Assembly: GCA_030435675.1 (NCBI GenBank)
Contig: CM059625.1
Span: 7,936,001-8,000,000 of the forward strand
Reading direction: 5' to 3'
Length of the DNA: 64,000 nt
Origin: Steinernema hermaphroditum
Taxonomy: Eukaryota > Nematoda > Chromadorea > Rhabditida > Steinernematidae
Numbering within the stretch: position 1 is the first letter of the stretch; every line of letters begins with the position of its first letter. The notes below the pieces were generated by a model. That model searched no databases, was not told the DNA's origin, and was given only the letters and a program-made list of their open reading frames with translations. Below are positions 27,785 through 39,260 of this stretch, in pieces. The translations under genes were made by a program, and so were the position numbers.

Positions 27785-28207
27785 TTAAAAGTTGTCTTCG
27801 AACATAGTATCCAGTTTTAATCGGGATGGCTGTGCGATTCCTTTGCCTTGAAGGATCTGATTCCTAACTTCTTCCGCCCGCTCACGCTCTTCCGCTTTCT
27901 CAGCTTGTTTCGACAGGATTTCGTCCACAGAAACCTTAGTGAGGTTCGGATTTTCCATGCTGCTCATCTCGCCTGCAAGCACAACGTTTTCTCCGCGAAT
28001 GAGGAATATTCCGCGAGGAATGTCGCCATAGAACTGATCAACGTGGATCCTCTCTAAGGTTTCGTGAAGGACAAGGTTGGCGAACTGATCTATTGTGCGG
28101 AGATAGCCCACTAACGTCCTTCCGTCCCGAAGAATAACAAGGAGACGTTTATCGAGTTGATCGAGCAGGCTGACAGCCCCAGGCAAATAAGGATCAGGAA
28201 GATTCAT
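27785..28207 (-). CDS. lsm-1: LSM1 (U6-snRNA-like Sm protein, mRNA decapping)
   Basis: Subunit of the cytoplasmic LSM1-7 ring, which binds the 3' end of deadenylated mRNAs and promotes decapping in P-bodies. Single exon, 140 residues. The Sm fold is complete: Sm1 LDKRLLVILRDGRTLVGYLR, TIDQFANLVLHETLERI, and Sm2 IPRGIFLIRGENVVLAGEM. A charged C-terminal helix follows (SKQAEKAEERERAEE), as in other LSM1 proteins. Start MNLPDPYLPGAVSLLDQ chosen because a CTTTGTTTCAG acceptor lies four bases before it, as expected for trans-splicing, and because the family begins at that point. Confidence 0.95.
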   Translation of the reverse strand: MNLPDPYLPGAVSLLDQLDKRLLVILRDGRTLVGYLRTIDQFANLVLHETLERIHVDQFYGDIPRGIFLIRGENVVLAGEMSSMENPNLTKVSVDEILSKQAEKAEERERAEEVRNQILQGKGIAQPSRLKLDTMFEDNF

Positions 28208-28756
28208 TTTCCTGAAACAAAGGCTGTACTTAAACGAAGTAGAAAGCTGGAAACAGGCTAGCGGCAGCAATAGAATCTGATTTCGGACAGGTAATGTTCC
28301 AGTTGATTTCAGAGTTCAAATCAATACCGGTTAATTGCAAAACGTATGAGCAATGAGCTATGCAAAAAGAAATCAGACGCTATGATTTCCAAACTGTTAA
28401 AATACCGATTTCAATTCCGAAGCAATACAAAAGGATGTGTAAAATTCACGATGATCGTGCTGAGAGACGTTGTCATAGTGTTGATTTGTGAAAAATGGAA
28501 GGAGCAGTGGAACATTGAGGTCTGGGAATTTTCGGTTTTCAAAAGCTTTGATGGACATAGAATGCGAGCGATAAAACACAATAACAGCAAGTGATATGCG
28601 ATCTGAATCTTCCTTAAGTTCAAAACTTTGATTCCTCCTGATGATTTAAACGACAATTTTGAGGCACCTCGATTTAGTTGTATTATACTCACTCTACTGT
28701 ATGCAGTACGAATATCTTTATTTGCAGTACCAGCAAGTTCCATGTAATCTCACAGA
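28208..28756. other. Intergenic between LSM1 and the ShK-domain gene
   Basis: AT-rich spacer on the 5' side of LSM1 and the 3' side of the ShK/mucin-like gene. Overlapping open frames at 28346-28743 on both strands have no domains. Nothing seen. Confidence 0.5.
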
Positions 28757-30513
28757 CTAGGATCTTAAATGAGATGGTCCAACACACAGACAGGTCCTTC
28801 GGCACCACAGGAATCGAGTAGCTGCGTTTGTTGAGCAGAGACCTGAGTCAGCCCACTCATCGCATCGCTTCCCAAACCCATCTTCCTCTCGTCCGCAGTC
28901 CATCTCGAATTTGTGCCCTACAACAAAAGAACAACTGACCACAGTGGCTGAGAATCATAAATTTACATCCGTCGTCGAGGGGAATGCGGAGTGGCTTTTC
29001 TGAAAAAAACGAAACAAGAAACTCGAAGGACAGCTATAAAAAACAGTCCAACCTAAAATCTTTTGTAGAGTTGCCTCGTGGCTTTTCTTAGACGGAGAAA
29101 CTTCAGTGGCGTTGCTGGATTTTATACTATCTTTATGCCGGCTGATCTGCGATTTTAGGGAATGAAACAGATCCCGAAATCGAGCGTTAATTGCGTCTAA
29201 GAGTGAATGAGCATCCTTGATGTCTTCATCGGCATAATCTTCGTCGTCGCCGTAGTCATGAGCACCTTGAAATGCGATCGACTGTTTAGACACACAAATC
29301 CGCAGATTTTTAAAATCACATGGTTGTATTATCGCTTTCTGCGTTTAATTAGGCTACTCAGTGTAAAAATCGATTACCTTTTAGGTTTTCATCAGGGCCG
29401 GCGAAAATTGTACTGTCGTCTTTTTCCACACTCAAGTTGTCCACTGCTGTTTCATTTTGCAGCAGCTGAAGTACCGTTTCGTCTTCGTAAGGGTTAGGAT
29501 TTGGTAGTTCCTGAAAAACAAACTTTAATGTTGTGCCTGGAACAGCAGCTACCATATAACTTGTCGTTTCCGCAAAAACTGTCGTTGTCGCTTCTGTTTC
29601 CGGTTGAGAAGTGGTTGTGAGGATTTTGGATTTCCTCTTCAGGAACTCTTTGATACAAGTGTGACAACGTGCTGCATCTGTTGCATTTGTTGTTGTAGAT
29701 TCCTGAGGTGCCACGGTAGTCGCAGTCATGGTCAACGGGCTTTCTGTCTTTGTTCCGTACTCATTTCCAGGACACTTTGTCGCGCTTGAAGTAGTGCTAA
29801 CTGTTGTTGCTGGTGTAGTTGCAGTGGTCGGAAGGAGTTCGCTCTCGACGTTTTGGTAAGGACACTCTTTCCCTGTCGAAGTAGCTGCGCCTGTGGAAGC
29901 CGCAGTGGACTCTGCTTCGATGTCAACATTCACCGTTGAAACGCCGCTCGTTGAAGAAGTTTCCATCATCGCCTCATTGTCAATAAGAATATTCACGTAA
30001 CCTTTCGCTATACTCGACGATCCATCGATTCTCTTAGCCTCTCCATACAAGCTGCCCTTAGGCGGTTCGGGTAGTAATTCTTCAACCGTTGTGGAAGGCG
30101 AAACTGAGACGATTGCAGATGTGGTCGCCACTTCTTCAGTTGACAATATCGACTCTGTCTCGATGGTCTCAGGGCCCGTTGACACCTCTTTTGGTTCTGA
30201 AATCGTTCCTCCGGACACTTCAAGGTTTTCGCCACGGGTCAGTTGTGTCAATGCGCCACCCTCAGCATTAATGTACTCGCGAGGGTTGCCTTTGTTCGAA
30301 TCCACCAACTCCAGAGGAATTGAATGGCTGAGCGAGTTGCTGACAGATGCCAATGCTACCGCACCGTGAAGGCGATCCACAATTTGCCCCGTCTTGGGCA
30401 AAACAGGGAAATATGATATAGTAGCTGCAAAAAGCGATGATGACTACCTATGTTTATTGATAAAACAGACCACTTATCTCCGCAATTAAAAGAACACAGA
30501 TAATTTTGAACAT
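28757..30513 (-). CDS. Secreted mucin-like protein with C-terminal ShK domain (gene 1)
   Basis: Five exons agree in phase: 30474-30513, 29378-30424, 29053-29265, 28967-28999 and 28757-28917, giving 497 residues. A signal peptide (MFKIICVLLIAEI) precedes a large region rich in Thr, Ser, Glu and Ala with many TTT/ATT runs (e.g. TTATTPATTVSTTSSAT), typical of O-glycosylated mucin-like linkers. It also has a few Cys pairs (CHTCIKEF) and an acidic DYGDDEDYADEDIKD segment. The C-terminus is a ShK domain with six cysteines (DCGREEDG, RCDEWADSGLC, WCRRTCLC). ShK modules are common in secreted worm proteins and some block K+ channels or anchor enzymes; the role here is unknown. A paralogous gene lies directly upstream on the same strand. 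Confidence 0.78.
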
Positions 30514-30868
30514 GACGGGACGCAAACAGAACGCAGTGTATGAAAAAGACGACGCCTTCGATTGAAGCATTCCTCGCGGAGCAGATATCCAAGACATTAT
30601 GCAATCGGCGCACTTCTACGTCATTATTATGGCGAGTTATAATGCATTAGGCAGTTTTTTACGAATCCAGATTTTTGGCATCGGAACAACGGATCTCTCC
30701 ATAATTGTAGCTCGCCGATCGTCGGCAGTCTAGCGTTCTAATCTGTTTTTTGGAGGAATCCGTGAGTTCCGAAGAGTTTATTCATTCCGAAGAAAATTCC
30801 GATCGCATTACAAATATGAACCAGTTTTACATTGTTTTAAATCGATGAGCAGGAGCTGATTGAGCAGA
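30514..30868. other. Spacer between the two ShK-domain genes
   Basis: A 355-bp gap between the stop of gene 2 and the start of gene 1 on the minus strand; short enough to be a promoter or an operon-like spacer. It contains no further coding signal that I can support. Confidence 0.45.
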
Positions 30869-32941
30869 TCAGAGTCCGCCGGGAGGTCCGACACAGAGAC
30901 ATGTTTTGCGGCAGAATAGGAACATCGTTGCCCTGTGTGAGCTGCAAAGGCCTCCGGAGGCCCATTCGGTACACAGCTCTGATCCTCTGTCGTCAACTTC
31001 AGTCGAGCAGTCCATCACAAACGGGTGCCCTAGAATGACAGTTATCTTGATAGTGAAAAAAAAACTTACATCTTGCTAGTGCTTTCACTTTATTTGATTT
31101 TGTGAATCCTCGCTCTTCTAATAACTCAATTACGTGAACGGTCAACAAAAAAAACTGGTCAACAAACCTGAATCACTTTGTTGTGTAATTTCGTTCGTCA
31201 ACACATTATCCAGTCTAGCTAAAATCAGGAAATGTGACAATGCCACACGTTATAGCTACCTGTCCCTTCAATTTCAGAAGTAGAGGCTGAGTTGTCTGAA
31301 TCTGCAACGCAAAGAATTCATTGTTTCGATTGGACAACTTACGGACATCATTCGTAGACTTTTCTTTCGCCACAATCGCGTCATTACCTTAAAGATGCCA
31401 TTGTACTAAGGAAGTTTATTTAGAGCAGTCACCTGTTTTCGGTACTTCACTGACACCTTTCTCAGAGTCTACAGGAATTGCGGTCGTAACTGGATTTTCT
31501 GTTACTGATGGAGGAGTTGACTCGGTTGGGTTCTCTGAATATTGCCCGACTCTTTTGAAGATAATCGCAATACATACCATTTTCGTATTGTTTGGTAGAG
31601 GAGCTTTCGAGAGAGTCACGATCTGTTATGGGAGATTCCCCACTCCCGTCCTTTGTCATCAACTCCGATGTCGAAGGCTGCGTTTGCGGCATCGTAACTT
31701 CCAGTGTGCTTGCGGTGAATGGCGATTCCTCACCGCTCCCTTCAAGCAATTCTATAGCTGTAGAAGAACGTTCTCCGGCTTGTACGGTTACACCTTTAGA
31801 TGTGGAACCTAAAGGGAATTTCATGGACAGTGTCAGGACGACAATAATGTTCATGCTTTAATAAATAAAATTTACCATTCTCGTAATGCTTAATGCATAA
31901 TACCAAACATCAGTAAAATTTGGTGCCTGTGTCATATCATTGCAGATATGGCTCGCCCTACAAAAATAGAAAAAACAGTACCTTCATCGTATGGAATTTC
32001 GCTGTTTGGAATAAGTTGGGGCTTCAGTTCGCCTGTTGTTGGCTGAACTTCGTTCGGCGAGATTGTTGTGTCCAATTCTCCGGAACTTTCTGTACCGATC
32101 GTGGTTTCTTCAGCTGACGATTCGGCCGACCCCTCCTCAGCACCGCTTCCTTCATTAATTTCTACAGTTTTTTCTACGTTTTTGCCTTCCACACTAGATT
32201 CTTTTGTCGTTGAAGAGTTCTCAGCTGCATCGGAAATCGCCTCCTGTAAAAGGGGTTCCGTACCGCTTCCTTCTCCTGATCCCTCCTCAATTTCAGACGC
32301 CAGTGATGCACTTCCGAAGTCATTTCCCACAGCAGGTGCGAATTGAGTTGTCGCTACAGTCTCTTTCAGAGAAGCGTTAGTATCGTTTTCGCTCAAAACA
32401 ACTTGTTTTCTACTGAGCATGGCGGTTGTACTTTGATCTTGTGAAAGTGGTACGGTGTTTGTTGTTGCAGGAGTTACGGTAGCAACCATTGGCACTGATT
32501 TTGTTTCGCTAATAGACGTATCGGTTTCACCACTGCCTTCAGGCACCATGGTCACTTCTCCTTCCACAATTGGAGCTTCCTTATTTTCAGTATCGCCGTC
32601 AACTGATTGTTTCTTAGCTAAACACTAAATGTCCTCCAATAAAAGTCTTCTACCCACCGTTTTCGGTCGTTTTAAACAGCCCACCATTCTGATTTTCCTC
32701 AGCTTTCTCTGGGTGAACTTCACCTTCCACACGTTGTACTAAATAATCGGATGTATAACTATATATGTGACATTGTTCCCAACCTAGGTTCTGTTCGGCC
32801 CACACAGTTCCATCGATACTACGCGTCTGCTCTCTTTCTATATCAATAGTTAACGAAGTTACAATAATAAACCATACCTTCTGGCGCTGCATAAGCTGCA
32901 GCTACAAGGAATATCGCTACGATAACTCTGAACAGTCGCAT
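30869..32941 (-). CDS. Secreted Glu/Ser-rich protein with EGSGE motifs and C-terminal ShK domain (gene 2)
   Basis: The signal peptide MRLFRVIVAIFLVAAAYA is encoded by exon 1 (32878-32941). About ten further exons follow, mostly short and joined in phase 1: a large exon near 31985-32610, another near 31575-31808, and small ones toward 31030. The chain is rich in E, S, T and G and contains repeated glycosaminoglycan-attachment-like motifs: PEGSGETD, EEGSGEGSGTE, NEGSGAEEGSAE, LEGSGEESP, KDGSGESP. The last exon (30869-31029) encodes a six-Cys ShK domain (DCSTEVDD, LCTEWASGGLC, FCRKTCLC), clearly related to gene 1. Acidic S-G sites of this type carry chondroitin in worm CPG proteins, so a small secreted proteoglycan is the best inference. 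Exact exon ends between 31030 and 31460 are not resolved. Confidence 0.7.
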
Positions 32942-34536
32942 CTGGAAACAACCAATCTTATAGGAAAGCGCCAAGGACAGTGAATGGACGGCATTTAGAA
33001 TATGTATCAGAACAGGCAATAAAATAAACAAAACAGGCTACACAAATTGTTAATCACCTGACTTTGATTGTATCGTAATTTCATTACGTTAGTATAGTCC
33101 GAGAATAGTCCGATGCGGCGAATCCACAGCTGGTTCTCAAAATTCCCGTATCCCTATTCTCACCTTACTTATGCAAAATCTGAAGTTGGCAATGAGAGAA
33201 ATATCTGTTTTATAGTAGCTATTACAAGATAAGATCCACGGAAACGATGTGGGTCGTTCGCAGCGACTCAGGTAGCAAATCTCTTATCGGATGTCTTTTT
33301 CTACACTTTTCACTTCCTCTGATGATATCGGCCTTAATCTGCGTGAAGTAACACAAATTTTCAAGGAGAATAGATCGTAAGGTATGAAGTTATCGCTATC
33401 GCGCGTTAAGACAATAAACGAGAAAAAGGATTGCCTTGAGGGTTCGACACCTTTCGAGGGTATAGAAAGGGAAGACACGACGAGTTTAAGAATTTTAAAC
33501 GCTCCGCCCAGCGATTTGTTTGAAGGCGTTGCAGTCTCCACTTGTAGCAAGGACGTTTTCAACAAGCGATCTGTTGCTATTTATGGGATCTAAACAAGAC
33601 GGAGACTTCGGTAAAAAGTGCCGATTGACCAATTAATCGAAACTAATTAGACTTGTATCGTTCGAAAATATGAAAAGCTATGGCGACATGCTGTGCGAAA
33701 ACTCAACAATGAGAAATGACCACAGGCACACATTGAATGCATGATTTTAAACATGTTGTATATGAATGTAAATGCTTTTTGTTTTGTAACAAAATGGTCT
33801 TGATCGGAACGAGAACATCTATCCGAACATGGTGGTTATTAGCAGCTGTTACGCCGTCGAAAACCACTTCAAACGACTTCTGTTTTCCTTTCGGATATAA
33901 CTTGTCATCGCAGAGTCGCTCTTCGATGAGTCACAAACACATTCCGCGATTTCCCCTTATTTCACTCGATGTGCACATTCCAAACGACCTTCAAATTCAA
34001 CAGCGACAATTGAACGTTTCAATTCATTTAGCTCCTTACCTTGGACGGACAAGTTAGCTTTCTAACGCCCAATTAAGCTCTAACGACAGAACAGCACGCC
34101 CGCGCTGTTGGCTGCCAAAAAAAAGTTACATTTGTCTAGTGACACCGGAGTGCAAACAGAACACAGGACACTGGCACGTCTCTAGAGATTATGATCCTTT
34201 AACACTTTATTTTGTAGACATCATTAGCGTGTATGTTACTTATTGTCGCATTTATACAGTGAAAAATGGGTCCACGACCTCTCAAGTTGTTGTTGTTGAA
34301 GAAAGTTGAATCATGCGAAGTCACTTGAACTCCTGTGAATATGCGGTGCTGCTACTCCCACTCTTAACCATGACAAAGGAAAGCGAACAATGAACGAAAA
34401 GCAGAAGAGCCTACTCATTTGATTGTATTTTATTACACTCTTTTATTAGTGCAAAACACATTGTAGTGAACACAGCTTTATATTCTGTTTTTCTAAGAAC
34501 ACAGACGATAACTATAATCTACTCTTAAAGTTGTTC
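32942..34536. other. Intergenic, no gene seen
   Basis: 5' flank of ShK gene 2 and 3' flank of pyruvate dehydrogenase E1 alpha. Open frames at 33284-33593 and 33737-34057 show no domains. AT-rich with no clear RNA gene or repeat. Confidence 0.5.
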
Positions 34537-35964
34537 TTATTGAAACGATGCTTTCGCGTCACGGCCCAAGGATTTCAGAAGCGTCGCAGTGGTTTTGAAT
34601 GGCTGCACAAGAGATTCGTCAACGGTGGCTCCGCGGATCTGCTGAGCATCGGTGTTGTGGTACACGTCGGTGTACAGGGCTTCGGGAGGCAGAACACCCT
34701 CAGTAGTGGCAACCTGCACAGCTTTCTCGACCTCGCGACGAACATCTTTGTCGATAGCCTGTAATGCGTTCAATCCGTTTGCTCAATGTGTAAAACGGAG
34801 GTACCTTCAACTCGTCCTCAGTAGCGAGGCCAGCAGTAATGATGCGGTCCTTAAATCCAGTGATAGGGTCACGAGTTTTTCGGACTTCTTGAATCTCTTC
34901 GCGAGTTCGGTAGCTGGTTCCAGGATCCGACATGGAGTGCCCACCGTAGCGGTAAGTAGCCATTTCAAGCATAAGAGGACCTTTTCCAGAGTTGCAGTAG
35001 TCTTTCGCCCAGCGAATACTTTCACGAACGGCCAACACATCCATGCCGTCGACCCAGAGTCCAGGGACGTAGTCTCCGCGAGTGTAGTAGTCTGTGGAGG
35101 CAGAGGCCCTTTCGACTGCGGTACCCATGCCAAATCCGTTGTTTTCACAAATGAACAGGACTGGGAGGTTCCATAGCTTCGCCATGTTCGTAGCTAGATA
35201 AAAACAAGTGTAATGTAGAACTTTCCTGAAGGTGTACCTTCGAAAAGCTGCCCCTGGTTTGCGGCACCGTCTCCATACAAAGTGAGGCAAACGTTCTTTT
35301 GCTTTCGGTATTTCATCGCCAGGGCGACACCAGCACCAAGGGGCTGTTGAGCTCCAACGATTCCGTTACCACCGTAGAAGTTTCTTTCGTACATGTGCAT
35401 CGAGCCTCCCTTACCAAATACATTTCCCGTGATCTTTCCTACAATTTAGGTGTTCGCCCGCTGCTTAGAATCACATCCGTACCGGTCAATTCCGAGAGGA
35501 CTTCTGCGGTACTAGCTCCAAACAAATAAGTCCAGCCGTGACAACGATACGCTGTGATGAGAGCATCGTCGTGTTCCATGGCAGCTTTCATACCGACAGC
35601 ACATGCTTCCTAAACCTTACAAAATTCGCCGTGTCCTTAGTGCGTTTCCTCACCTGTCCGGAATACAGATGGCAGAAACCGCGGATCTTTTTTTCTTTGT
35701 ACAAATTGCCCGCTGCAGTTTCCATTCGACGAATGAGCTGCATCTGGCGATAGTACTCCATGGCGTCGTCTTTCGTGAGGACGACATCGTTGCTCGGGCC
35801 GCTCTCAAGTTTGTGGAGTTTGTACGGCTTAGTTTGGAATTTAACTTCACTCGAAAGGAAGCGTGCCGAACAAAGAAGTGGGGTTGTCTTTAATAGATTG
35901 GATCAGGTGACAGTTTTGATCTGTAGCTTACCGTCAGTTTCTTCGACAACAGTCCGAGAGCCAT
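34537..35964 (-). CDS. pdha-1: Pyruvate dehydrogenase E1 component subunit alpha, mitochondrial
   Basis: Thiamine-diphosphate-dependent decarboxylation of pyruvate; E1 alpha of the mitochondrial pyruvate dehydrogenase complex. Exons 35932-35964, 35654-35887, 35483-35609, 35238-35438, 34805-35193 and 34537-34758 join in phase to 401 residues, the usual length. The start [11 protein letters not shown] sits in a good context (AGCCATGG) and gives a mitochondrial presequence ending around CSARFLSS. Motifs: [36 protein letters not shown], the ThDP motif [12 protein letters not shown] and [14 protein letters not shown]. The regulatory phospho-loops are present as [16 protein letters not shown], with the serines targeted by PDH kinase. 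A further exon (36021-36055) ending in a GT donor is probably 5' UTR. Confidence 0.95.
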
Positions 35965-37372
35965 GGCTGCTGTACCCTGCAAAAATGGTTAGCTTCAGAT
36001 TGTCGTGATATAAGCTATACGTAGCCACGAATGATCGCAAAGCGACGCACAGCATGTTTTCTATTACAGCGATTCGCATCGGAAGTTATGATGTTCTCGA
36101 TTCTATTGTAAAACCGAGATTTAGGCAACGAAATTAACATTTTAGTACTCAGATAGTGTACATCTCAGTGTTTCAGTTCATAAAACGGAAATCGATAACG
36201 GCTTTTCAACGACAAACTCTGTGCAAATCACGATGAAACGCGGCTTCAATGAGAACAGTATGCGTTTAGATATTTCTGCCGTAAGTTAAGTCTGATCAAA
36301 AAACGAAAGTGGCGTTGGTGGAAGCAATCAATTATCAGACCACCTTCAGAAGTGCGTGAATGTGTGCACCCAGGGTGTTGTGTGGCCGGCGCAAGGCGAA
36401 ATGTACACATCATGCAGAAGCGCGAGTGCTTCCTTCGTTTCGTCTGGCTATTGAAGTTTATAAAGTGCAAGCACTACGGTGGGGCAAAGGGTGTTCCGTA
36501 TAGGATACACGGCGAAATTTCGCTAACGATCACATTCAATATGAATTACAAGTCGTTGTGTAGGCTATGAATGCTTGCATAGAAAGCATAAAGTTTTCTG
36601 AGTTTCGACAGCGCCGCGTCGTTTGCTTGAAGGGTGCGACCGACGACTGACACGACATGAAAAATTGTACAAAACGTGGACTTCCACGAAAGAGAAGCGT
36701 GTATACCACCCGACGAATGAAACCGATCACATCGTGATCAGAGAACAAACGAAGACGAAGGAGTTACAATTTCGCATTTGCTCGGATTGCTCGGATCAAT
36801 CTCAGCATTTATTACCTATACAATTTGCAATTCATAATGAATTGAATTAAGACACCATAATCTCAACGGGCATTCGGTTTCATTGTAAAAAGTGACAAGG
36901 GCCGGGGAATCAATTTTCCTCAATTCAGTTGTGTCGTCCTTCGTCCTTTCGGCCGTATTAGCCAGTCTTTATCACATTTTGATCGAAATCAAAACGTTTA
37001 AATGAACGTACACTTCACAGTGAGTCGTCAGATGTCGGTATCATATCAATCAGATCACGTTTCTCTATAGTTCCGCGTTTTGTGTAGGTCTTCTGTCCAA
37101 GTTTTGTCGCGGAGCTTCTTCCAACCTTTCCCACCCAAAACATGTACCTGGCCGGTTAGCTGCTCTAATCTCAATTCCTCAAATCTTTCTTTCAGCAACC
37201 CCAAATTTTCGACCCTAATTCCGCAATTCAAGTTTAATGAAATGGACCAGGACTCGGATTAATATTTCTTTACCTGTAGTCGGCCCGCAAATGAAATGAC
37301 AAAATTTCGACGGGGTCCCGGCACGACTTCGAACGTTCGAAATGGGATTTCGGATCTCGAGCACTGCTTCCA
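35965..37372. other. Intergenic with 5' UTR exon of the PDH gene
   Basis: Holds the likely non-coding first exon of the PDH E1 alpha gene (near 36021-36055, intron GTATAG...TTTGCAG). From 36100 to 37370 no domain-bearing frame, RNA gene or repeat was recognised; 36900 onward is the left flank of the duplicated NDUFA11 segment. Confidence 0.45.
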
Positions 37373-38280
37373 TGATTGCTTCGTTGCGTTTGCTTTCTGT
37401 TTTGTTTGAATTCATTAATGGTTGTGTGATCTTGTTATTTTACTGCCCACGGAAAGAGTATCCATGCACGTTTACGTCCATGTGTGATTTTTAATTTTTG
37501 CCTATTTGATCGGGTGACATGTGTGTCGTGTCTTTCAACCGTACAAAGCGCGCCTTAATATTGTCCTCTGAATTCTTGTTTTGCAGGATGGGACACGACG
37601 ACGAATCCCTGAAGCCGACGTACAAAACCCAGCGTCCCATCTGGGTTGGTCTCTGGAGCGGCCGGGAATAGTATGTCGAATCCATTTCCTTGAATATTCT
37701 ATGATAGTGTTGTTTCAGAAAGGGCCGTAAGGAATTTTGGACCGAGACCGGTATGAAGGATGAACTGGTACAGGATAGTAAGCTTCGTTTTCTTCGATCG
37801 AGATTCCGCGAAGAGGATCCCAACTGGTAGTGCTCCGGCAAGTAATCGTCAATGCGATATTCTGTTCTAGGATCGATCCTAAGGTTCCTGACGGAACGAC
37901 TTTGGCTGGTCCCCTTGGATTCCAAGAAGTGCAAGAACATCACGATTAAACGTGATAAGGCTGGCTCCCTTGAGGAGTTCCAAGATAACGTATGCGAAAC
38001 ACTTGATTATATCGCATTATTCACTCTTCTTCACAGGTGTACCGCAATTCTCATCATTACAAGGACATTATTTCGAAGTTCAACATCAGCAAGGAGCATC
38101 CTGGTCTGAGAGTGAGCCCTGTGCTTAACGATCTTATGCAAACGCCAAAGGACATGATTGGGCGTACTTTCGGATTTACCTCATGGTACCACCTCGGCCC
38201 ACGTTTCTTCGATAAGCCTTTGAATGAAGGCACATTTGAGAAGGGTTTGGCCTGTGCTAAGTATGCTGGACTACTCAGAA
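37373..38280 (+). pseudogene. NDUFA11-like pseudogene (partial upstream duplicate)
   Basis: Near-identical partial copy of the segment at 42451-43392. It carries exons 1-4 of the complex I gene with the same introns. It is broken in at least two ways. At the exon 1/2 junction, C to A after the acceptor turns the tyrosine codon TAC into TAA (37677-37730 region). Five bases (CTCGA) are missing near 37918, shifting the frame into an early stop. The copy ends exactly at the end of exon 4 (38280), where the intact gene continues with its GTAAGT donor. About 40 bp present upstream of the intact gene are also missing here. High similarity implies recent origin. Confidence 0.88.
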
Positions 38281-38700
38281 CTGCAAAGGTACATTTGTTC
38301 CTCTGGCATTCGATGTTTATATTTTTAGGTGTCATTTGGTTAAATTCTCTCTTTACTGGTGCTAATTTGCGCAAAGTCGTCAACGAAGGAGTCGCCGATT
38401 TCAATTAGTTTTTTATCTGAAGTGCCGCTCCTTTTCCGTCGAGGAGTGATTAAGCTGAACATTGCCTTGATTGAAGTATCACCCCCAGATGCCAATGGCT
38501 ACTGCTCACTTGGAACTAGTGTCGATACCGCACATGCTGCAGTCACTATTGCTGATTACATCATCGGTAACTCGCAATTTCGCTCTTCGTTGACAGTCGA
38601 TGTTATTTAGCCATGTCTAATAAGAACATGTCTCGCACATTTGGTGATGGTATCATGCACTTTTCCCATATCGATGTTCTGGCCCAGGATGGTTTACACG
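38281..38700 (+). pseudogene. Fragment of acetyl-CoA hydrolase / 4-hydroxybutyrate CoA-transferase gene
   Basis: Coding remnants in + frames match the N-terminal domain of the mitochondrial acetyl-CoA hydrolase/CoA-transferase family: VVNEGVADF (about 38377-38400), then after a one-base frameshift ISFLSEVPLLFRRGVI, IEVSPPDANGYCSLGTSVD (to about 38560), and RTFGDGIMHFSHIDVLA (about 38630-38690). No start, catalytic domain or C-terminus follows, and stops and frameshifts interrupt it. It is fused directly to the truncated NDUFA11 copy, so it probably arrived in the same rearrangement. The flanking short segments AACTGCAAAG/GTACAT and TTTTTAG look like retained splice sites. Confidence 0.7.
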
Positions 38701-39260
38701 TGCTTCATGAAAGGCATCCTTCACCTCAAGAAGAACAAGGATAGAAGATTGGCCGCATTATTGCTGAACATTTTTCCAAATAAAAAATAAGTATATGGGA
38801 TGAAATGAATGGTATACATATTGTGTAAATCGTAGATATGGTGTTTGCCTACATCCTCTCGGAGCGGTTTTTGGGTGATAGTGGACAGTCGGCAGAATAT
38901 CGGCGTCGATTTCGAAACCCGCTCATTTTAGCGTGCAAGGTATGTAGAATAAGCTTTACTAAGTGCGGTGCTGGACGGCGTCTTCGACACATCTTCAGCG
39001 GCTGCTTAATTGTCTGTCCGTGCTGTGGCACATCACTGAAACAGTCGAACTTTTTCTAGAAAATTCTAGGCGTTAGAGGCAAATGGTTGTAGACAAACGT
39101 TAGAGAAAAACACATCACATAGACAGTCTAAAGCTTGATTTAGACAAAGTCCAGAAATCTGCAGAGAAAGCGCCTTTCAGTCACACAGCTGCGGGCCCAG
39201 AAATACGTCGTTTTTCTGCTCTCCCTCTCGGACTTCCTCTTCATCCTCCAGTGCGGAAAT
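38701..39260. other. Spacer in the decayed block
   Basis: No supported gene. The + frame 38838-39059 contains closely spaced cysteines (CKVC, CPCCG) that look like a zinc-ribbon remnant, but without start context, splice sites or a known family I do not call it a gene. Confidence 0.35.

Noticed and set aside
34652..35176. 174-codon plus-strand open frame
   Set aside because: Antisense to the conserved PDH E1 alpha exon; no family similarity.
37491..37943. 150-codon minus-strand open frame, repeated at 42600-43057
   Set aside because: Antisense shadow of NDUFA11 exons 1-3. It recurs only because the DNA is duplicated.
38838..39059. Possible zinc-ribbon protein (CKVC...CPCCG)
   Set aside because: Short single frame inside the decayed block, no splice or start support. 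Kept only as a remark.
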